Assembly: GCF_014640535.1 (NCBI RefSeq)
Contig: NZ_BMHD01000001.1
Location: 436,214 to 500,213, forward strand
Length of the DNA: 64,000 nt
Source of the DNA: Cnuibacter physcomitrellae
GTDB lineage: Bacteria; Actinomycetota; Actinomycetes; Actinomycetales; Microbacteriaceae
Direction: 5' to 3'
Part shown: positions 1 through 12,736 of the stretch, in pieces
How positions within the stretch are numbered: the first letter of the stretch is position 1
How the letters are laid out: every line of letters starts with the position of its first letter
Made by a program: the position numbers and the translations under genes
Notes under the pieces: model-generated
What the model was told of the DNA's origin: nothing
What the model saw: the letters and a program-made list of their open reading frames with translations, nothing else
Databases searched by the model: none

Positions 1-738
1 GACAAGGAGGCCCTGGCCGGTTCGGTCGCTGCGCGCTTCATCACGAAGATCATCGACATCCTCGATGAGCACGACGAAGCGCACGTCGTCCTCACCGGCG
101 GCGGCATGGGAGGTGCGGTCCTCACCGAGATCCGCACCTCCGCCGCCTCCGACACGATCGACTGGGGCCGCATCCACTTCTGGTGGGGTGACGAGCGGTT
201 CGTCCCCAAGGGCGACCCGGATCGCAACGATCAACAGGCCTTCGACGCGCTGCTCGATCATGTGCCGGTCGACCCGGCGAAGGTGCACCCGTTCCCGTCC
301 TCCGACGAGATCGCCTCGCTCGACGAGGCCGCCGTGGCGTACTCCGACGAGCTGGCTGCCGCGGCGCCGGAGGGCGCCACGCATCCGCGGTTCGACATCC
401 TGTTCCTGGGCGTCGGACCCGACGGGCACATCGCCTCGCTCTTCCCCGGACACCCCGAGATCCGCATCAAGGATGCGACGGTCGTGCCGGTCCGCAACTC
501 CCCCAAGCCGCCGCCGGAGCGCCTCTCGCTGACGCTCCCGGTCATCCAGTCGGCCGATCGGGTGTGGATGGTGCTGGCCGGTTCCGACAAGGCCTCCGCG
601 ATCGGCCTGGCCCTGGCCGGCGCGAGCGTCGACGAGGTCCCCGTGGCGGGCGCCGAGGGCCGTCGTCGCACGGTCTTCTTCGTCGACCGCGAGGCCGCCG
701 CCGAGGTCCCCGAGAACCTCATCGCGCCGTCGTACTGA
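1..738 (+). CDS. pgl: 6-phosphogluconolactonase (5' end outside window)
   Basis: Hydrolyses 6-phosphogluconolactone to 6-phosphogluconate in the cytosolic oxidative pentose phosphate pathway. The frame is open from base 1, so the N-terminus lies upstream; 245 codons plus the stop are visible. The DevB/SOL-family landmarks are present in order: GGGMGGAVL near the start, WGDERFVP, and GVGPDGHIASLFPGH about halfway. The stop is followed by a strong hairpin and then by the convergent rbpA gene. In related actinobacteria pgl follows zwf and opcA, which would lie upstream of the window; that is inference. Confidence 0.95.
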   Translation, partial: DKEALAGSVAARFITKIIDILDEHDEAHVVLTGGGMGGAVLTEIRTSAASDTIDWGRIHFWWGDERFVPKGDPDRNDQQAFDALLDHVPVDPAKVHPFPSSDEIASLDEAAVAYSDELAAAAPEGATHPRFDILFLGVGPDGHIASLFPGHPEIRIKDATVVPVRNSPKPPPERLSLTLPVIQSADRVWMVLAGSDKASAIGLALAGASVDEVPVAGAEGRRRTVFFVDREAAAEVPENLIAPSY

Positions 739-746
739 GTTCTCGT

Positions 747-819
747 GTCGCTTCGACACCGAATCCGCGAAAGCCCCGCTCCCTGAGCGGGGCTTTCCGC
801 TTTCCGGTGTCGAAGCGAC
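747..819. repeat. Long-spacer inverted repeat between convergent pgl and rbpA
   Basis: The 15-nt arm GTCGCTTCGACACCG (747-761) is matched by its perfect reverse complement at 805-819. Outside both arms lies a further weak match (TCTC at 741-744 and GAGA just after the right arm). The arms enclose the pgl terminator hairpin, so the whole is nested. The right arm recurs almost unchanged at 32546-32560. Confidence 0.85.
769..797 (+). terminator. Hairpin terminator after pgl
   Basis: A perfect 12-bp stem, GAAAGCCCCGCT / AGCGGGGCTTTC, with a 5-nt loop (CCCTG) lies 31 bases after the pgl stop. The right arm ends in a short TTTC run rather than a long U-tract. It sits between convergent genes and may act in both directions. 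Confidence 0.75.
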
Positions 820-840
820 GATGAGACTCGCCGGGAACGC

Positions 841-880
841 CGAAGGGCCAGCCACACGCCGTTGTGTGACTGGCCCTTCG
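841..880 (-). terminator. Hairpin terminator after rbpA
   Basis: The 17-nt arms 841-857 and 864-880 pair with one mismatch around a 6-nt loop. The hairpin lies just after the rbpA stop on the minus strand and is independent of the pgl hairpin. Confidence 0.75.
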
Positions 881-898
881 GGTTTCAGCGAAGCTGGA

Positions 899-1261
899 TC
901 AGCTGGCGACCGTGCCGCGGCGGGCACGGAGCTGCTGGAGAGCGTCGTCGAGGAGCTGCTCGGCCTCCTCGGGCGAGCGGCGCTCCTTCACGTACGCGAG
1001 GTGGGTCTTGTAGGGCTCGAGCTTGGCCACCGACGGCGGGTTCGCCTTGTCGCGGCCGGCCGGGAGGCCCGAGGCCGGGCAGTCGATCGTCTCGGGGATC
1101 TCCTCGTCGGGCACGTTGGCCGCGAAGTATCGGACCGTCTCGTTGCCGAGAGCGTCCCAGTACGAGACGGCGACACGCTCGGCGTGATAGCCGCGGTCCT
1201 GCTCGCCCATCGGCCCCGCGCCGACGCGCGAGCCGCGGATTGCACTGCCACCAGAAGCCAT
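899..1261 (-). CDS. rbpA: RNA polymerase-binding protein RbpA
   Basis: A small transcription factor found in actinobacteria that binds the housekeeping sigma factor and core RNA polymerase and stabilises the open complex. The 120-residue product has the family's N-terminal MASGGSAIRGSRVGAGP stretch. The core domain has a single CPASG-type cysteine, and the C-terminal sigma-interaction helix contains RRSPEEAEQLLDDAL. AGGGG lies 5 nt before the ATG. It is followed by its own terminator and converges on pgl. The upstream minus-strand gene is secG. Confidence 0.96.
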   Translation of the reverse strand: MASGGSAIRGSRVGAGPMGEQDRGYHAERVAVSYWDALGNETVRYFAANVPDEEIPETIDCPASGLPAGRDKANPPSVAKLEPYKTHLAYVKERRSPEEAEQLLDDALQQLRARRGTVAS

Positions 1262-1319
1262 GGGATCCCCTAATCCTTCGAGAACGAGCTCGGAGCGAGC
1301 TCAGGTCGTGCGGTCACGC

Positions 1320-1571
1320 TCAGATGCCGGCCGAGAACTTCGTGATCAGGCCGAGCACGACGATGCACGCGACCCAGACCAGCGCGAGGACGATCGTGAT
1401 GCGGTTGAGGTTTCGCTCAGCGACACCGGATGCGCCCAGGTTCGAGGTGATGCCGCCGCCGAACATGTCGGACAGCCCACCACCGCGGCCCTTGTGCAGG
1501 AGGATCAGCAGGGTCAGCAGGAGGCTCGTGATGGCGAGGACCACCTGGAGGACGACCTGGAGTATTTCCAC
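1320..1571 (-). CDS. secG: Preprotein translocase subunit SecG
   Basis: A small membrane subunit of the SecYEG translocon. The 83-residue product has two hydrophobic segments, about residues 3-25 and 58-77. They are joined by the conserved cytoplasmic loop HKGRGGGLSDMFGGG. The start is GTG. It lies directly after tpiA, as in many actinobacteria (pgk-tpiA-secG), but a TATACT -10-like box in the gap suggests it also has its own promoter. Confidence 0.96.
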   Translation of the reverse strand: MEILQVVLQVVLAITSLLLTLLILLHKGRGGGLSDMFGGGITSNLGASGVAERNLNRITIVLALVWVACIVVLGLITKFSAGI

Positions 1572-1622
1572 AGAAGAGGCCTTTCGAGAGCAGAGGAGGG
1601 CACGGGCCCCCGCAGCCGAAAC

Positions 1623-1628
1623 AGTATA
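1623..1628 (-). promoter_or_regulatory. -10-like box upstream of secG
   Basis: TATACT on the minus strand, about 50 nt before the secG start. I see no convincing -35 element. It matches the actinobacterial TANNNT -10 pattern. Confidence 0.45.
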
Positions 1629-1668
1629 ACCCGCGGCCGCGGGGAAACCCGAACCCGTTCGCCGGGTG

Positions 1669-2457
1669 TCAGACCCCGACGTGCTTCTTGTAGCGGACGA
1701 TCGCGGCGAACTCGTCGACGTCGAGGCTCGCCCCGCCGACGAGCGCGCCGTCGACGTTGGGCTCGCGCATGAAGCCGGCGATGTTGCCCGACTTCACCGA
1801 TCCGCCGTAGAGGATGCGCGTGGCCGCGGCCGCGTCGTCGCCGAGCGACTCCTTGACCACCTCGCGCAGCGCGGCGCAGACCTGCTCCGCCTGCTCGGCG
1901 GTCGCCGCCTGCCCGGAGCCGATCGCCCAGACCGGCTCGTAGGCCACGACCACGTCGGTGCCCTTCGGCAGGCCCTCGAGCGCGGCCCGGAGCTGGGCGA
2001 CGGGAACCGCACTGGCGCCGTGCTTCTCGAGGTCGTCGCTGGTCTCGCCGACGCAGATGATCGGGACGATCCCCTTGCCAACGGCGGCCTTCACCTTGGC
2101 CGCGACGATCTCGTCGGACTCGGCGTGGTACTGGCGACGCTCCGAGTGCCCGATGATCACGTAGCCGGTGTCGAGGGCCTTGAGGAAGGACGCCGAGATC
2201 TCGCCGGTGTACGCGCCGGACTCATGGGCCGAGACGTCCTGCCCGCCGTAGGCGAGCTCGAGCTTGTCGGCCGCGATGAGCGTCTGGACGCTCCGCAGGT
2301 CGGTGAAGGGCGGGAAGACCGCGACCTCGACGTCGCCGAAGTCGTGCTTGGCGTCGCCCAGGGTCCAGGCGAGCTTCTGCACGAAGGCGATCGCCTGCAG
2401 GTGGTCGAGGTTCATCTTCCAGTTGCCCGCGATCAGCGGGGTACGGGTGCTCACCAT
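1669..2457 (-). CDS. tpiA: Triosephosphate isomerase
   Basis: Interconverts dihydroxyacetone phosphate and glyceraldehyde 3-phosphate. The 262-residue TIM barrel carries AGNWKMN (Lys14), IIGHSERR (catalytic His104), [11 protein letters not shown] (catalytic Glu174) and the phosphate-binding GGSVKSGN and GALVGGASL motifs near the C-terminus. The ATG overlaps the pgk stop by 7 nt (2451-2457), so it is translationally coupled to pgk. Confidence 0.98.
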   Translation of the reverse strand: MVSTRTPLIAGNWKMNLDHLQAIAFVQKLAWTLGDAKHDFGDVEVAVFPPFTDLRSVQTLIAADKLELAYGGQDVSAHESGAYTGEISASFLKALDTGYVIIGHSERRQYHAESDEIVAAKVKAAVGKGIVPIICVGETSDDLEKHGASAVPVAQLRAALEGLPKGTDVVVAYEPVWAIGSGQAATAEQAEQVCAALREVVKESLGDDAAAATRILYGGSVKSGNIAGFMREPNVDGALVGGASLDVDEFAAIVRYKKHVGV

Positions 2458-3662
2458 CCGAGTACCTCCAGTCCGGGGAGACGCTTGCCCTCGAGGAACT
2501 CGAGACTGGCACCGCCTCCGGTCGAGATGTGGCCGAACTGATCGTCCGAGAAGCCGAGTGCACGGACGGCGGCGGCGGAGTCTCCCCCACCGACGACCGA
2601 CAGGCCGTCGACCTCGGTGAGCGCCTGTGCCACGGCGCGGGTGCCGGCCGCGAACGGCTCCAGCTCGAACACGCCCATGGGCCCGTTCCAGAACACCGTC
2701 TTCGACCCGGCGATGGCCTCGGCGAATGCCTGCGCGGTGTCGGGTCCGATGTCGAGCCCGAGTCCGGATGCGCCGAACGGCGTGTCCTCGATGGCGTCGG
2801 CCGCGGTGACGGCGGTCTCCGCATCCGCACCGAACTTCGAGGCGACCACGACGTCGGTGGGGAGCACGAGCTTCACGCCCAGCTCCTCCGCCTTGGCCAT
2901 GTACCCGGTGACCGTGTCGATCTGGTCCTTCTCGAGCAGGCTCGAGCCGACTGGGTAGCCCTTCGCGGCGAGGAAGGTGAAGAGCATACCCCCGCCGATC
3001 AGGAGGGTGTCGACGCGCGGCAGCAGGTGCCCGATGACGCCGAGCTTGTCGGAGACCTTCGAGCCGCCCAGCACCACCGTGTAGGGCCGCTCGGGGCTCT
3101 CCGTGAGGCGCTCCAGGACGCCGAGCTCCTCGGCGATCAGGAGGCCCGCGGCGCTCGGCAGGAGCTCGGCGAGCTCGTAGACGCTCGCCTGCTTGCGGTG
3201 CACGACGCCGAACCCGTCGGAGACGAACGCGTCGCCGAACGCGGCGAGCTTCTCGGCGAACGCCTTCCGCTCCCCTGCGTCCTTGCTGGTCTCGCCCGCG
3301 TTGAACCGGAGGTTCTCGAGGGCGGCGATCTCGCCGTCGCCGAGGGCGGCGACGGTCTCCTCGGCCGAGGAGCCGACCGTGTCGGTCGCGAACGCGACCT
3401 CCCGATCGAGCAGCTCGCCCAGGCGCGTCGCGACCGGCTCGAGGGTGTACTTCGCGTCGGGAGCGCCGTCGGGCCGGCCGAGGTGGCTGATCACGACGAC
3501 ACGGGCGCCCTGCTCGAGCAGGGCGGACAGGGTCGGTACGGATGCGCGGGCGCGGCCGTCGTCGGTGATCGCTCCGTCCTTCACAGGGACGTTGAGGTCA
3601 CACCGGACGACGACCCGCTTGCCCGCCAGCGATCCGAGCGAATCGAGGGTGCGCAGAGTCAC
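2451..3662 (-). CDS. pgk: Phosphoglycerate kinase
   Basis: Transfers the acyl phosphate of 1,3-bisphosphoglycerate to ADP in glycolysis. The 403-residue two-domain kinase has the N-terminal [10 protein letters not shown] signature, the hinge/nucleotide motif [12 protein letters not shown] in mid-protein, and GGGDSAAAV near the end. The start is GTG, 13 nt after the gap stop. It forms a gap-pgk-tpiA cluster, overlapping tpiA. Confidence 0.98.
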   Translation of the reverse strand: MTLRTLDSLGSLAGKRVVVRCDLNVPVKDGAITDDGRARASVPTLSALLEQGARVVVISHLGRPDGAPDAKYTLEPVATRLGELLDREVAFATDTVGSSAEETVAALGDGEIAALENLRFNAGETSKDAGERKAFAEKLAAFGDAFVSDGFGVVHRKQASVYELAELLPSAAGLLIAEELGVLERLTESPERPYTVVLGGSKVSDKLGVIGHLLPRVDTLLIGGGMLFTFLAAKGYPVGSSLLEKDQIDTVTGYMAKAEELGVKLVLPTDVVVASKFGADAETAVTAADAIEDTPFGASGLGLDIGPDTAQAFAEAIAGSKTVFWNGPMGVFELEPFAAGTRAVAQALTEVDGLSVVGGGDSAAAVRALGFSDDQFGHISTGGGASLEFLEGKRLPGLEVLGW

Positions 3663-3675
3663 GAGGCGACGAGGA

Positions 3676-4701
<1,026 letters not shown>

Positions 4702-4738
4702 TCAGCCCGACTGGGCAGGTGGTGGGTGACCAGGGAGA

Positions 4739-4772
4739 GAGGGCGAGCCGAGCGAGCGCACGGCCCGCCCTC
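4739..4772 (-). terminator. Hairpin after sodA
   Basis: The 12-nt arms 4739-4750 and 4761-4772 pair with one mismatch around a 10-nt loop, just after the sodA stop and before gap. There is no U-tract, so termination is inferred. Confidence 0.5.
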
Positions 4773-4780
4773 CGGCGTCG

Positions 4781-5407
4781 TTACGACAGTACCAGCAGGC
4801 CCGAGGTCTTCTCACGGGCGGCGTCGAAGCGCGCCTGGACGTTGGCCCAGTTCGCGATGTTCCAGAACGCCTTGACGTAGTCGGCGCGCACGTTCTTGTA
4901 GTCGAGGTAGTACGCGTGCTCCCAGACGTCGAGCATGAGCAGCGGCACGAGACCGAACGGCACGTTGCCCTGCTGGTCGAAGAGCTGGAACACGGTGAGC
5001 TGCTGACCGAGGACGTCCCACGCGAGGACGGACCAGCCGGAGCCCTGCACGCCCAGCGCGACGGCGGTGAAGTGGTCCTTGAACTTGTCGAACGAGCCGA
5101 ACGAGTCGTCGATCGCGGCCGCGAGCTCGCCGGTCGGCTTGTCGCCGCCCTCGGGCGAGAGGTTCGTCCAGAAGATCGAGTGGTTGACGTGACCGCCGAG
5201 GTTGAACGCGAGGTCCTTCTCGAGCTTGTTCACGGCGGCGAGGTTGCCGGACTCACGAGCCTCGGCCAGCTGGGCGATGGCGGTGTTGGCACCGGTGACG
5301 TACGTCTGGTGGTGCTTGTCGTGGTGGAGCTGCATGATCGTCGCACTGATGTGCGGCTCGAGAGCCGCGTAGTCGTACGGCAGGTCCGGCAGAGTGTACT
5401 CAGCCAT
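4781..5407 (-). CDS. sodA: Superoxide dismutase (Mn/Fe family)
   Basis: Dismutates superoxide. The 208-residue protein has the N-terminal helical hairpin and C-terminal alpha/beta domain of the Mn/Fe family. All four metal ligands are visible: His28 (LHHDKHH), His76 ([10 protein letters not shown]), Asp160 and His164 ([12 protein letters not shown]). DQQGN resembles the Mn-type glutamine region, but the metal cannot be fixed from sequence alone. No signal peptide is seen, so it is cytosolic. It has its own promoter-like box and a hairpin before gap, so it is probably monocistronic. Confidence 0.96.
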   Translation of the reverse strand: MAEYTLPDLPYDYAALEPHISATIMQLHHDKHHQTYVTGANTAIAQLAEARESGNLAAVNKLEKDLAFNLGGHVNHSIFWTNLSPEGGDKPTGELAAAIDDSFGSFDKFKDHFTAVALGVQGSGWSVLAWDVLGQQLTVFQLFDQQGNVPFGLVPLLMLDVWEHAYYLDYKNVRADYVKAFWNIANWANVQARFDAAREKTSGLLVLS

Positions 5408-5474
5408 GAAATCGATCTCCTCGTGGTAGAGGCCGCCGACCGAGAGCCGAACGGCGGCTGTGAGTGACCTCTAC

Positions 5475-5480
5475 AGTCTA
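5475..5480 (-). promoter_or_regulatory. -10-like box upstream of sodA
   Basis: TAGACT on the minus strand (TANNNT), about 67 nt before the sodA ATG. The -35 region is weak. Confidence 0.4.
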
Positions 5481-5544
5481 TCGAGGTGCGCCGGGGACCG
5501 GACCGAAGAATGACGTCTCGCGAAGCCCGCTGCCAGGGAGCGCT

Positions 5545-5584
5545 CAGTCGTCGAGGCCCAGTCGTCGAGGCTCAGTCGTCGAGG
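5545..5584. repeat. Three 14-bp direct repeats over the whiA stop codon
   Basis: The word CAGTCGTCGAGG occurs at 5545, 5559 and 5573 with an exact 14-bp period. The third copy contains the last codons and stop of whiA. The other two lie downstream of that stop and look like tandem duplications of the gene end. Confidence 0.8.
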
Positions 5585-6549
5585 TCGGGCGGGAGGTTCG
5601 CGTCGGTGCCGGGGATGCCGCGGTCGACGGCCTGCTTGTCGGCCATGGCCAGCAGACGGCGGATGCGCCCGGCGATCGCGTCCTTCGTCATCGGCGGGTC
5701 GGCGAAGTGCCCCAGCTCGTCGAGGCTCGCGTTGCGGTGCGACAGGCGCAGCTCGCCGGCGTACTTGAGGTGGTCGGGGATCTCCGGCCCGAGGATCTCC
5801 ATCGCCCGCTCGACCCGCGCACAGGCGGCCACGGCGGCCTGCGCGGACCGGCGGAGGTTCGCGTCGTCGAAGTTCACGAGACGGTTCGCGGTGGCCCGCA
5901 CCTCGCGGCGCTGACGCATCTCCTCCCACGCCCGCACCGTCTCGGTCGCCCCCATGACGGTGAGCATGGCGGCGATCGCCTCACCGTCGCGGATGACGAC
6001 GCGGTGGACTCCTCGGACCTCGCGCGCCTTCGCGGGTACACCGAGCCGGGCCGCGGCGCCGACCAGCGCCATCGCGGCCTCGTTGCCGGGCGCGGCCACC
6101 TCGAGGGAGGCCGACCGGCCGGGATCGGTGAGGGTGCCGGTGGCGAGGAACGCGCCACGCCAGATGGCCGCGAGATCGTCGCGGCCGCCGGTCGTGAGGC
6201 GGTTGGGGAGGCCGCGGATCGGGCGACGGCGCGCATCGAGGAGCCCGGTCTGGCGGGCGAGCGTCTCGCCGCCGTCGAGCACGCGCACGAGGAAGTACGG
6301 CTCGCGACGCGACCCGGACGGCGCGAGCCGCGAGACGTCGGCCTTCACGCCGTAGAGCTCGACCAGGTCCCGGACGACGCGGCGCGCGATGTCGGGGGTG
6401 TCGAGCTCGGCCTCGATCGCGATGCGCGACGAGATGATGTGCAGTCCCCCGGCGAATCGCAGGACGGTCGCGAGCTCGGCGGCTCGGACGGTGGTCTTCC
6501 CGACCACGACCTTGGCGAGCTCGTCCTTGACTTCGGCGGTGAGGGCCAC
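5572..6549 (-). CDS. whiA: DNA-binding protein WhiA
   Basis: A Gram-positive regulator with an N-terminal LAGLIDADG-like fold lacking homing-endonuclease activity and a C-terminal helix-turn-helix. In Streptomyces it acts with WhiB on sporulation and division genes; in non-sporulating relatives its role is less clear. The 325-residue length is normal. The N-terminal part ([23 protein letters not shown]) and the C-terminal HTH ([20 protein letters not shown]) match the family. The start is GTG. It follows rapZ after only 47 bp; yvcK, which often sits between them, is absent. Confidence 0.96.
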   Translation of the reverse strand: MALTAEVKDELAKVVVGKTTVRAAELATVLRFAGGLHIISSRIAIEAELDTPDIARRVVRDLVELYGVKADVSRLAPSGSRREPYFLVRVLDGGETLARQTGLLDARRRPIRGLPNRLTTGGRDDLAAIWRGAFLATGTLTDPGRSASLEVAAPGNEAAMALVGAAARLGVPAKAREVRGVHRVVIRDGEAIAAMLTVMGATETVRAWEEMRQRREVRATANRLVNFDDANLRRSAQAAVAACARVERAMEILGPEIPDHLKYAGELRLSHRNASLDELGHFADPPMTKDAIAGRIRRLLAMADKQAVDRGIPGTDANLPPDLDD

Positions 6550-6596
6550 GGGATGTTCTTCCTAACTGTTGCTGGCGGGGCGGCGCGGAGCGCCGG

Positions 6597-7472
6597 TCAC
6601 TCCCGCCCGAGATCGCGGTGCTTCACGCTGACGACCACTCCAGGGTACGACGCCAGCCGATCGGCCAGCTCCCGCACGAGCGCCACCGAGCGGTGCTTGC
6701 CACCCGTGCATCCGATCGCGACGGTCGCGTGCCGCTTGTTCTCGCGCTGGTAGCCCGCGAGCACCGGCTCGAGCGCGTGCGCGTAGAGGTCGAGGAACTC
6801 CCGGGCGCCGTTCTGCCCCAGGACGTACTCGCTGACATCGTCGTCGAGCCCGGTGTGCGGTCGCAGCTCGGGGATCCAGAACGGGTTCGGCAGGAAGCGA
6901 CCGTCGGCGATCAGGTCGGCGTCGGCCGGCGCGCCGTACTTGAACCCGAAGCTCATGACCGTGACCTGCACGCCCGCGGTGGAGGCGGTCCGGAACCGCT
7001 CCTGCACCGCCGTGGCGAGCTGGTGGTTGTTGAGGTCGGAGGTGTCGATGATGATGTCGCTCGACTCGCGGATGGGGCGCAGCCGCGCCCGCTCCGCGGT
7101 GATCCCGTCGAGGAGCGTGCCGTCGCCCTGCAGCGGATGCGGGCGACGCACCGCCTCGAAGCGGCGGACCAGCGCGGCGTCCGTGGCCTCCAGGAAGAGC
7201 ACACGCAGCTGGGTGCCCTCGCGGAGCGACTGGATCATGCCCTGCAGGTCGGAGAAGAAGTCGCGGCCGCGCACGTCCACCACGGCGGCGATGCGCGGCA
7301 GCGTCGAGCCGGCGTGCTCGGCCAGATCGACGAGCGGCCGCAGCATCTGCGGCGGGAGGTTGTCGACGACGTACCAGTCGAGGTCCTCGAGGGCGTTCGC
7401 CGCCGTCGACCGGCCCGCGCCCGACATCCCCGTGACGATCAGGACTTCCTGCTGCTGGGGGGCGTCTGACAT
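6597..7472 (-). CDS. rapZ: RapZ/YvcJ-family P-loop nucleotide-binding protein
   Basis: The 291-residue protein has an N-terminal Walker A motif GMSGAGRST (residues 15-23), with Arg where many homologues have Lys, and then DLDWYVVDNLPP. The C-terminal domain carries SFGFKYG and the signature AIGCTGGKHRSVAL. In enterobacteria RapZ directs RNase E to a small RNA; in Gram-positives YvcJ is a nucleotidase of unclear role, so the name marks the family and not a proven function. It lies in the conserved uvrC-rapZ-whiA order. Confidence 0.92.
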   Translation of the reverse strand: MSDAPQQQEVLIVTGMSGAGRSTAANALEDLDWYVVDNLPPQMLRPLVDLAEHAGSTLPRIAAVVDVRGRDFFSDLQGMIQSLREGTQLRVLFLEATDAALVRRFEAVRRPHPLQGDGTLLDGITAERARLRPIRESSDIIIDTSDLNNHQLATAVQERFRTASTAGVQVTVMSFGFKYGAPADADLIADGRFLPNPFWIPELRPHTGLDDDVSEYVLGQNGAREFLDLYAHALEPVLAGYQRENKRHATVAIGCTGGKHRSVALVRELADRLASYPGVVVSVKHRDLGRE

Positions 7473-7613
7473 CTCTCGATTCTCGTTCGGTCCCGGACGG
7501 TTCTGCGCCCGCCGCGGGCGGGTCTGGCACCGCGCCGGGGTGCTGTCCTGCTAAGCCTACCCGGCGTGGCTGGGCACCACTGGGTGAGCGGGCTCTGGCC
7601 GGCGGGGGTGGGC

Positions 7614-9503
7614 CTACCCGGCGAGGGTGGTCTCGATCGTGGACGCGAGGGCCGGACCGATCCCCTTCACCTCGGCGATGGCCGCCGCATCCGCCTTCTT
7701 CAGCTCGGTGACCGAGCCGAAGTGCTTCAGCAGCTCCTTCACCCGCGACGGGCCGAGCCCCGGGATCTCGCTGAGCACGCTCGTGATGTCGCGCTTCCGT
7801 CTCGTGCGCTGGTGGGTGATGGCGAACCGGTGGGCCTCGTCGCGGATGCGCTGGATCATGAACAGCGCCTCGCTCGACCTCGGGAGGATGACCGGGTAGT
7901 CGCTGTCGGCGAGCCACACTTCTTCCAGACGCTTCGCGATGCCGGCGAGCGTGATGCCCTCCACCCCCGACTCGTCGAGCGCGCGCTTGGCCGCCGCGAC
8001 CTGAGGCTGGCCGCCATCGACGATGAGCAGCTGCGGTGGGTAGGAGAACTTCCGTCGGCGCTGCGACTGCTGCTCGCCCTCGGCCGTGGGATCGGGCTGC
8101 TCGAGCGGCGCGTCGCGGTCCTCCTTGAGGTAGGCGAGGCGCCTGGTGAGCACCTGGTACAGCGATTCGGTGTCGTCGGTGGAGTCGGCGATCGTGAAGC
8201 GACGGTACTGGTCCTTGCGGGGCAGACCATCCTCGAAGACGACCATCGAGGCGACGATGTTGGTCCCCGACAGGTGCGAGACGTCGTAGCACTCCATCCG
8301 CAGCGGAGCCTCGTCCATGCCGAGGGCGTCCTGGATGTCGGTGAGCGCCTGCGACCGGGCCACGAAGTCGGACGACCGCCGCATCTTGTAGAGCGTGAGG
8401 TTGTTCTTCGCGTTCATCGACGCCGTCTGCATGAGCGAGGCCTTCTCGCCGCGCTGCGGGGTCTGGATCGTCACCTTGCGGCCCGGCCCCCGCCTCTCGG
8501 CCAGCCACGACTCGAGCTCGTCGACGTCGTCGGGGAGGGCGGGCACGAGGATGCGTCGAGGCGGATCCTGACCCTCGTACGCCGCCTGCAGGATCGAGTC
8601 GACCAGCTCACCGGTGTCGAGGTCGAGCTCCTTGTCGACGGTCCACGCGCGCTCTCCGCGGATGCGGCCGCCCCGCACGATGAACTGCTGCACGCTCGCC
8701 GCGAGCTCGTCGTGCTCGACCGCGAACAGGTCGGCGTCGACGCCCTCGCGCAGCACGACCGCACTCTTCTCGAGCACGGCCTCCAGCGCCTGCAGCTGAT
8801 CGCGGTACTTCGCCGCGGCCTCGTAGTCCTGGCGCTCGGCGGCATCCTTCATCCGCTTCGTCGCCTGCGTGACGAAGCGCCGGTCTCCCCCGTTCATGAA
8901 CGAGACGAAGTCGTCGACGATCGCCCGGTGCTCCTCGATCGTGACCCTGCCCGAGCACGGCCCGCCGCATCGGCCGATCTGCCCGGGGAAGCACGGCCGG
9001 CCCGACTGCATGGCCTGCTTGTAGCTCGAGTCGGAGCAGGTGCGGATGGGGAACGCCTTGATCATGAGGTCGATCGTGTCGCGGACCGCCCAGATCTTCG
9101 GGTACGGCCCGAAGTACTTCGCCCCCGGGATGCGCCGGTTGCGTGTCACCATCACCCGCGGCGCCTCGTCGCCCAGGGTGATCGCCATGAACGGGTAGGT
9201 CTTGTCGTCGCGGAACTTGACGTTGAACGGAGGGTTGAACTCCTTGATCCACGTGTACTCCAGCTGCAGCGACTCGATGTCGGTGCCGACGACCGTCCAC
9301 TCCACGCTCGACGCGGTGGTCACCATGCGGCGCGTGCGCTCGTGGAGGTTCCGCAGCGGCTGGAAGTAGTTGCTCAGACGCGCGCGCAGGTTCTTCGCCT
9401 TGCCGACGTAGAGCACCCTGCCCTGCGCATCCTTGAACCGGTAGACACCCGGCTGGGTGGGGATCTCCCCCGCCTTCGGCCGGTACGGGACGGTGTCTGC
9501 CAT
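7614..9503 (-). CDS. uvrC: Excinuclease ABC subunit UvrC
   Basis: Makes both incisions in nucleotide excision repair. The 629-residue product has the N-terminal GIY-YIG nuclease domain ([21 protein letters not shown]). A UVR motif that contacts UvrB lies near residues 205-240, followed by the RNase H-like domain ([15 protein letters not shown] and [11 protein letters not shown]). A C-terminal helix-hairpin-helix region closes the protein ([17 protein letters not shown]). It starts 3 nt after the uvrA stop, so the two are co-transcribed. A 141-bp gap separates it from rapZ. Confidence 0.98.
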   Translation of the reverse strand: MADTVPYRPKAGEIPTQPGVYRFKDAQGRVLYVGKAKNLRARLSNYFQPLRNLHERTRRMVTTASSVEWTVVGTDIESLQLEYTWIKEFNPPFNVKFRDDKTYPFMAITLGDEAPRVMVTRNRRIPGAKYFGPYPKIWAVRDTIDLMIKAFPIRTCSDSSYKQAMQSGRPCFPGQIGRCGGPCSGRVTIEEHRAIVDDFVSFMNGGDRRFVTQATKRMKDAAERQDYEAAAKYRDQLQALEAVLEKSAVVLREGVDADLFAVEHDELAASVQQFIVRGGRIRGERAWTVDKELDLDTGELVDSILQAAYEGQDPPRRILVPALPDDVDELESWLAERRGPGRKVTIQTPQRGEKASLMQTASMNAKNNLTLYKMRRSSDFVARSQALTDIQDALGMDEAPLRMECYDVSHLSGTNIVASMVVFEDGLPRKDQYRRFTIADSTDDTESLYQVLTRRLAYLKEDRDAPLEQPDPTAEGEQQSQRRRKFSYPPQLLIVDGGQPQVAAAKRALDESGVEGITLAGIAKRLEEVWLADSDYPVILPRSSEALFMIQRIRDEAHRFAITHQRTRRKRDITSVLSEIPGLGPSRVKELLKHFGSVTELKKADAAAIAEVKGIGPALASTIETTLAG

Positions 9504-9506
9504 GGG

Positions 9507-12398
<2,892 letters not shown>

Positions 12399-12404
12399 CC
12401 CGAA

Positions 12405-12410
12405 AGTCTA
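12405..12410 (-). promoter_or_regulatory. -10-like box of uvrA, leaderless geometry
   Basis: TAGACT on the minus strand ends 6 nt before the GTG start, so transcription would begin at about the start codon. Confidence 0.55.
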
Positions 12411-12491
12411 CGTTCCACCACCGACACCGCCGCCGCCGTTCGCCCCCGGCGCACCTCCCGCGGGGTGTCCCGCGCGTCGCCCATGGGTGGG

Positions 12492-12570
12492 GCCAACTCC
12501 GGAGATTCGCGTCCGACGGCGGTGACTCCGGACTTCTCCCGGCGTGTCCCCTCGAGAATCCGGAGTTGGC
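12492..12570. repeat. Inverted repeat in the uvrB-uvrA gap, first element
   Basis: This is one of two elements in the 338-bp gap 12399-12736, which holds no gene. GCCAACTCCGGAGATTC (12492-12508) is answered by GAATCCGGAGTTGGC (12556-12570); the core is a 12-bp perfect inverted repeat. A further copy of ACTCCGGA lies in the spacer. Between this element and uvrA only a GC-rich stretch and the uvrA promoter are visible. Confidence 0.75.
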
Positions 12571-12582
12571 TCCACGCGGCGG

Positions 12583-12661
12583 CCGGACTCAGGATCCGAC
12601 GGCGGAAGCGACCGTTCTCAGGACGATCCGTCCTGAGAACGGCTTCGGCTCCTGAATCCGG
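12583..12661. repeat. Nested palindrome downstream of uvrB
   Basis: The core is a perfect 13-bp stem (12612-12624 with 12630-12642) around the loop GATCC. Outer arms 12583-12598 and 12646-12661 pair at 13 of 16 positions. It lies about 75 nt past the uvrB stop and may terminate uvrB transcription, although there is no U-tract. Confidence 0.8.
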
Positions 12662-12736
12662 GCGACCTCCCCGATGTGAAGCTCGACGTCGACTCCGATC
12701 CCCTACTGATCGCTCCGGGCGAGCGCCCACGCCAGG

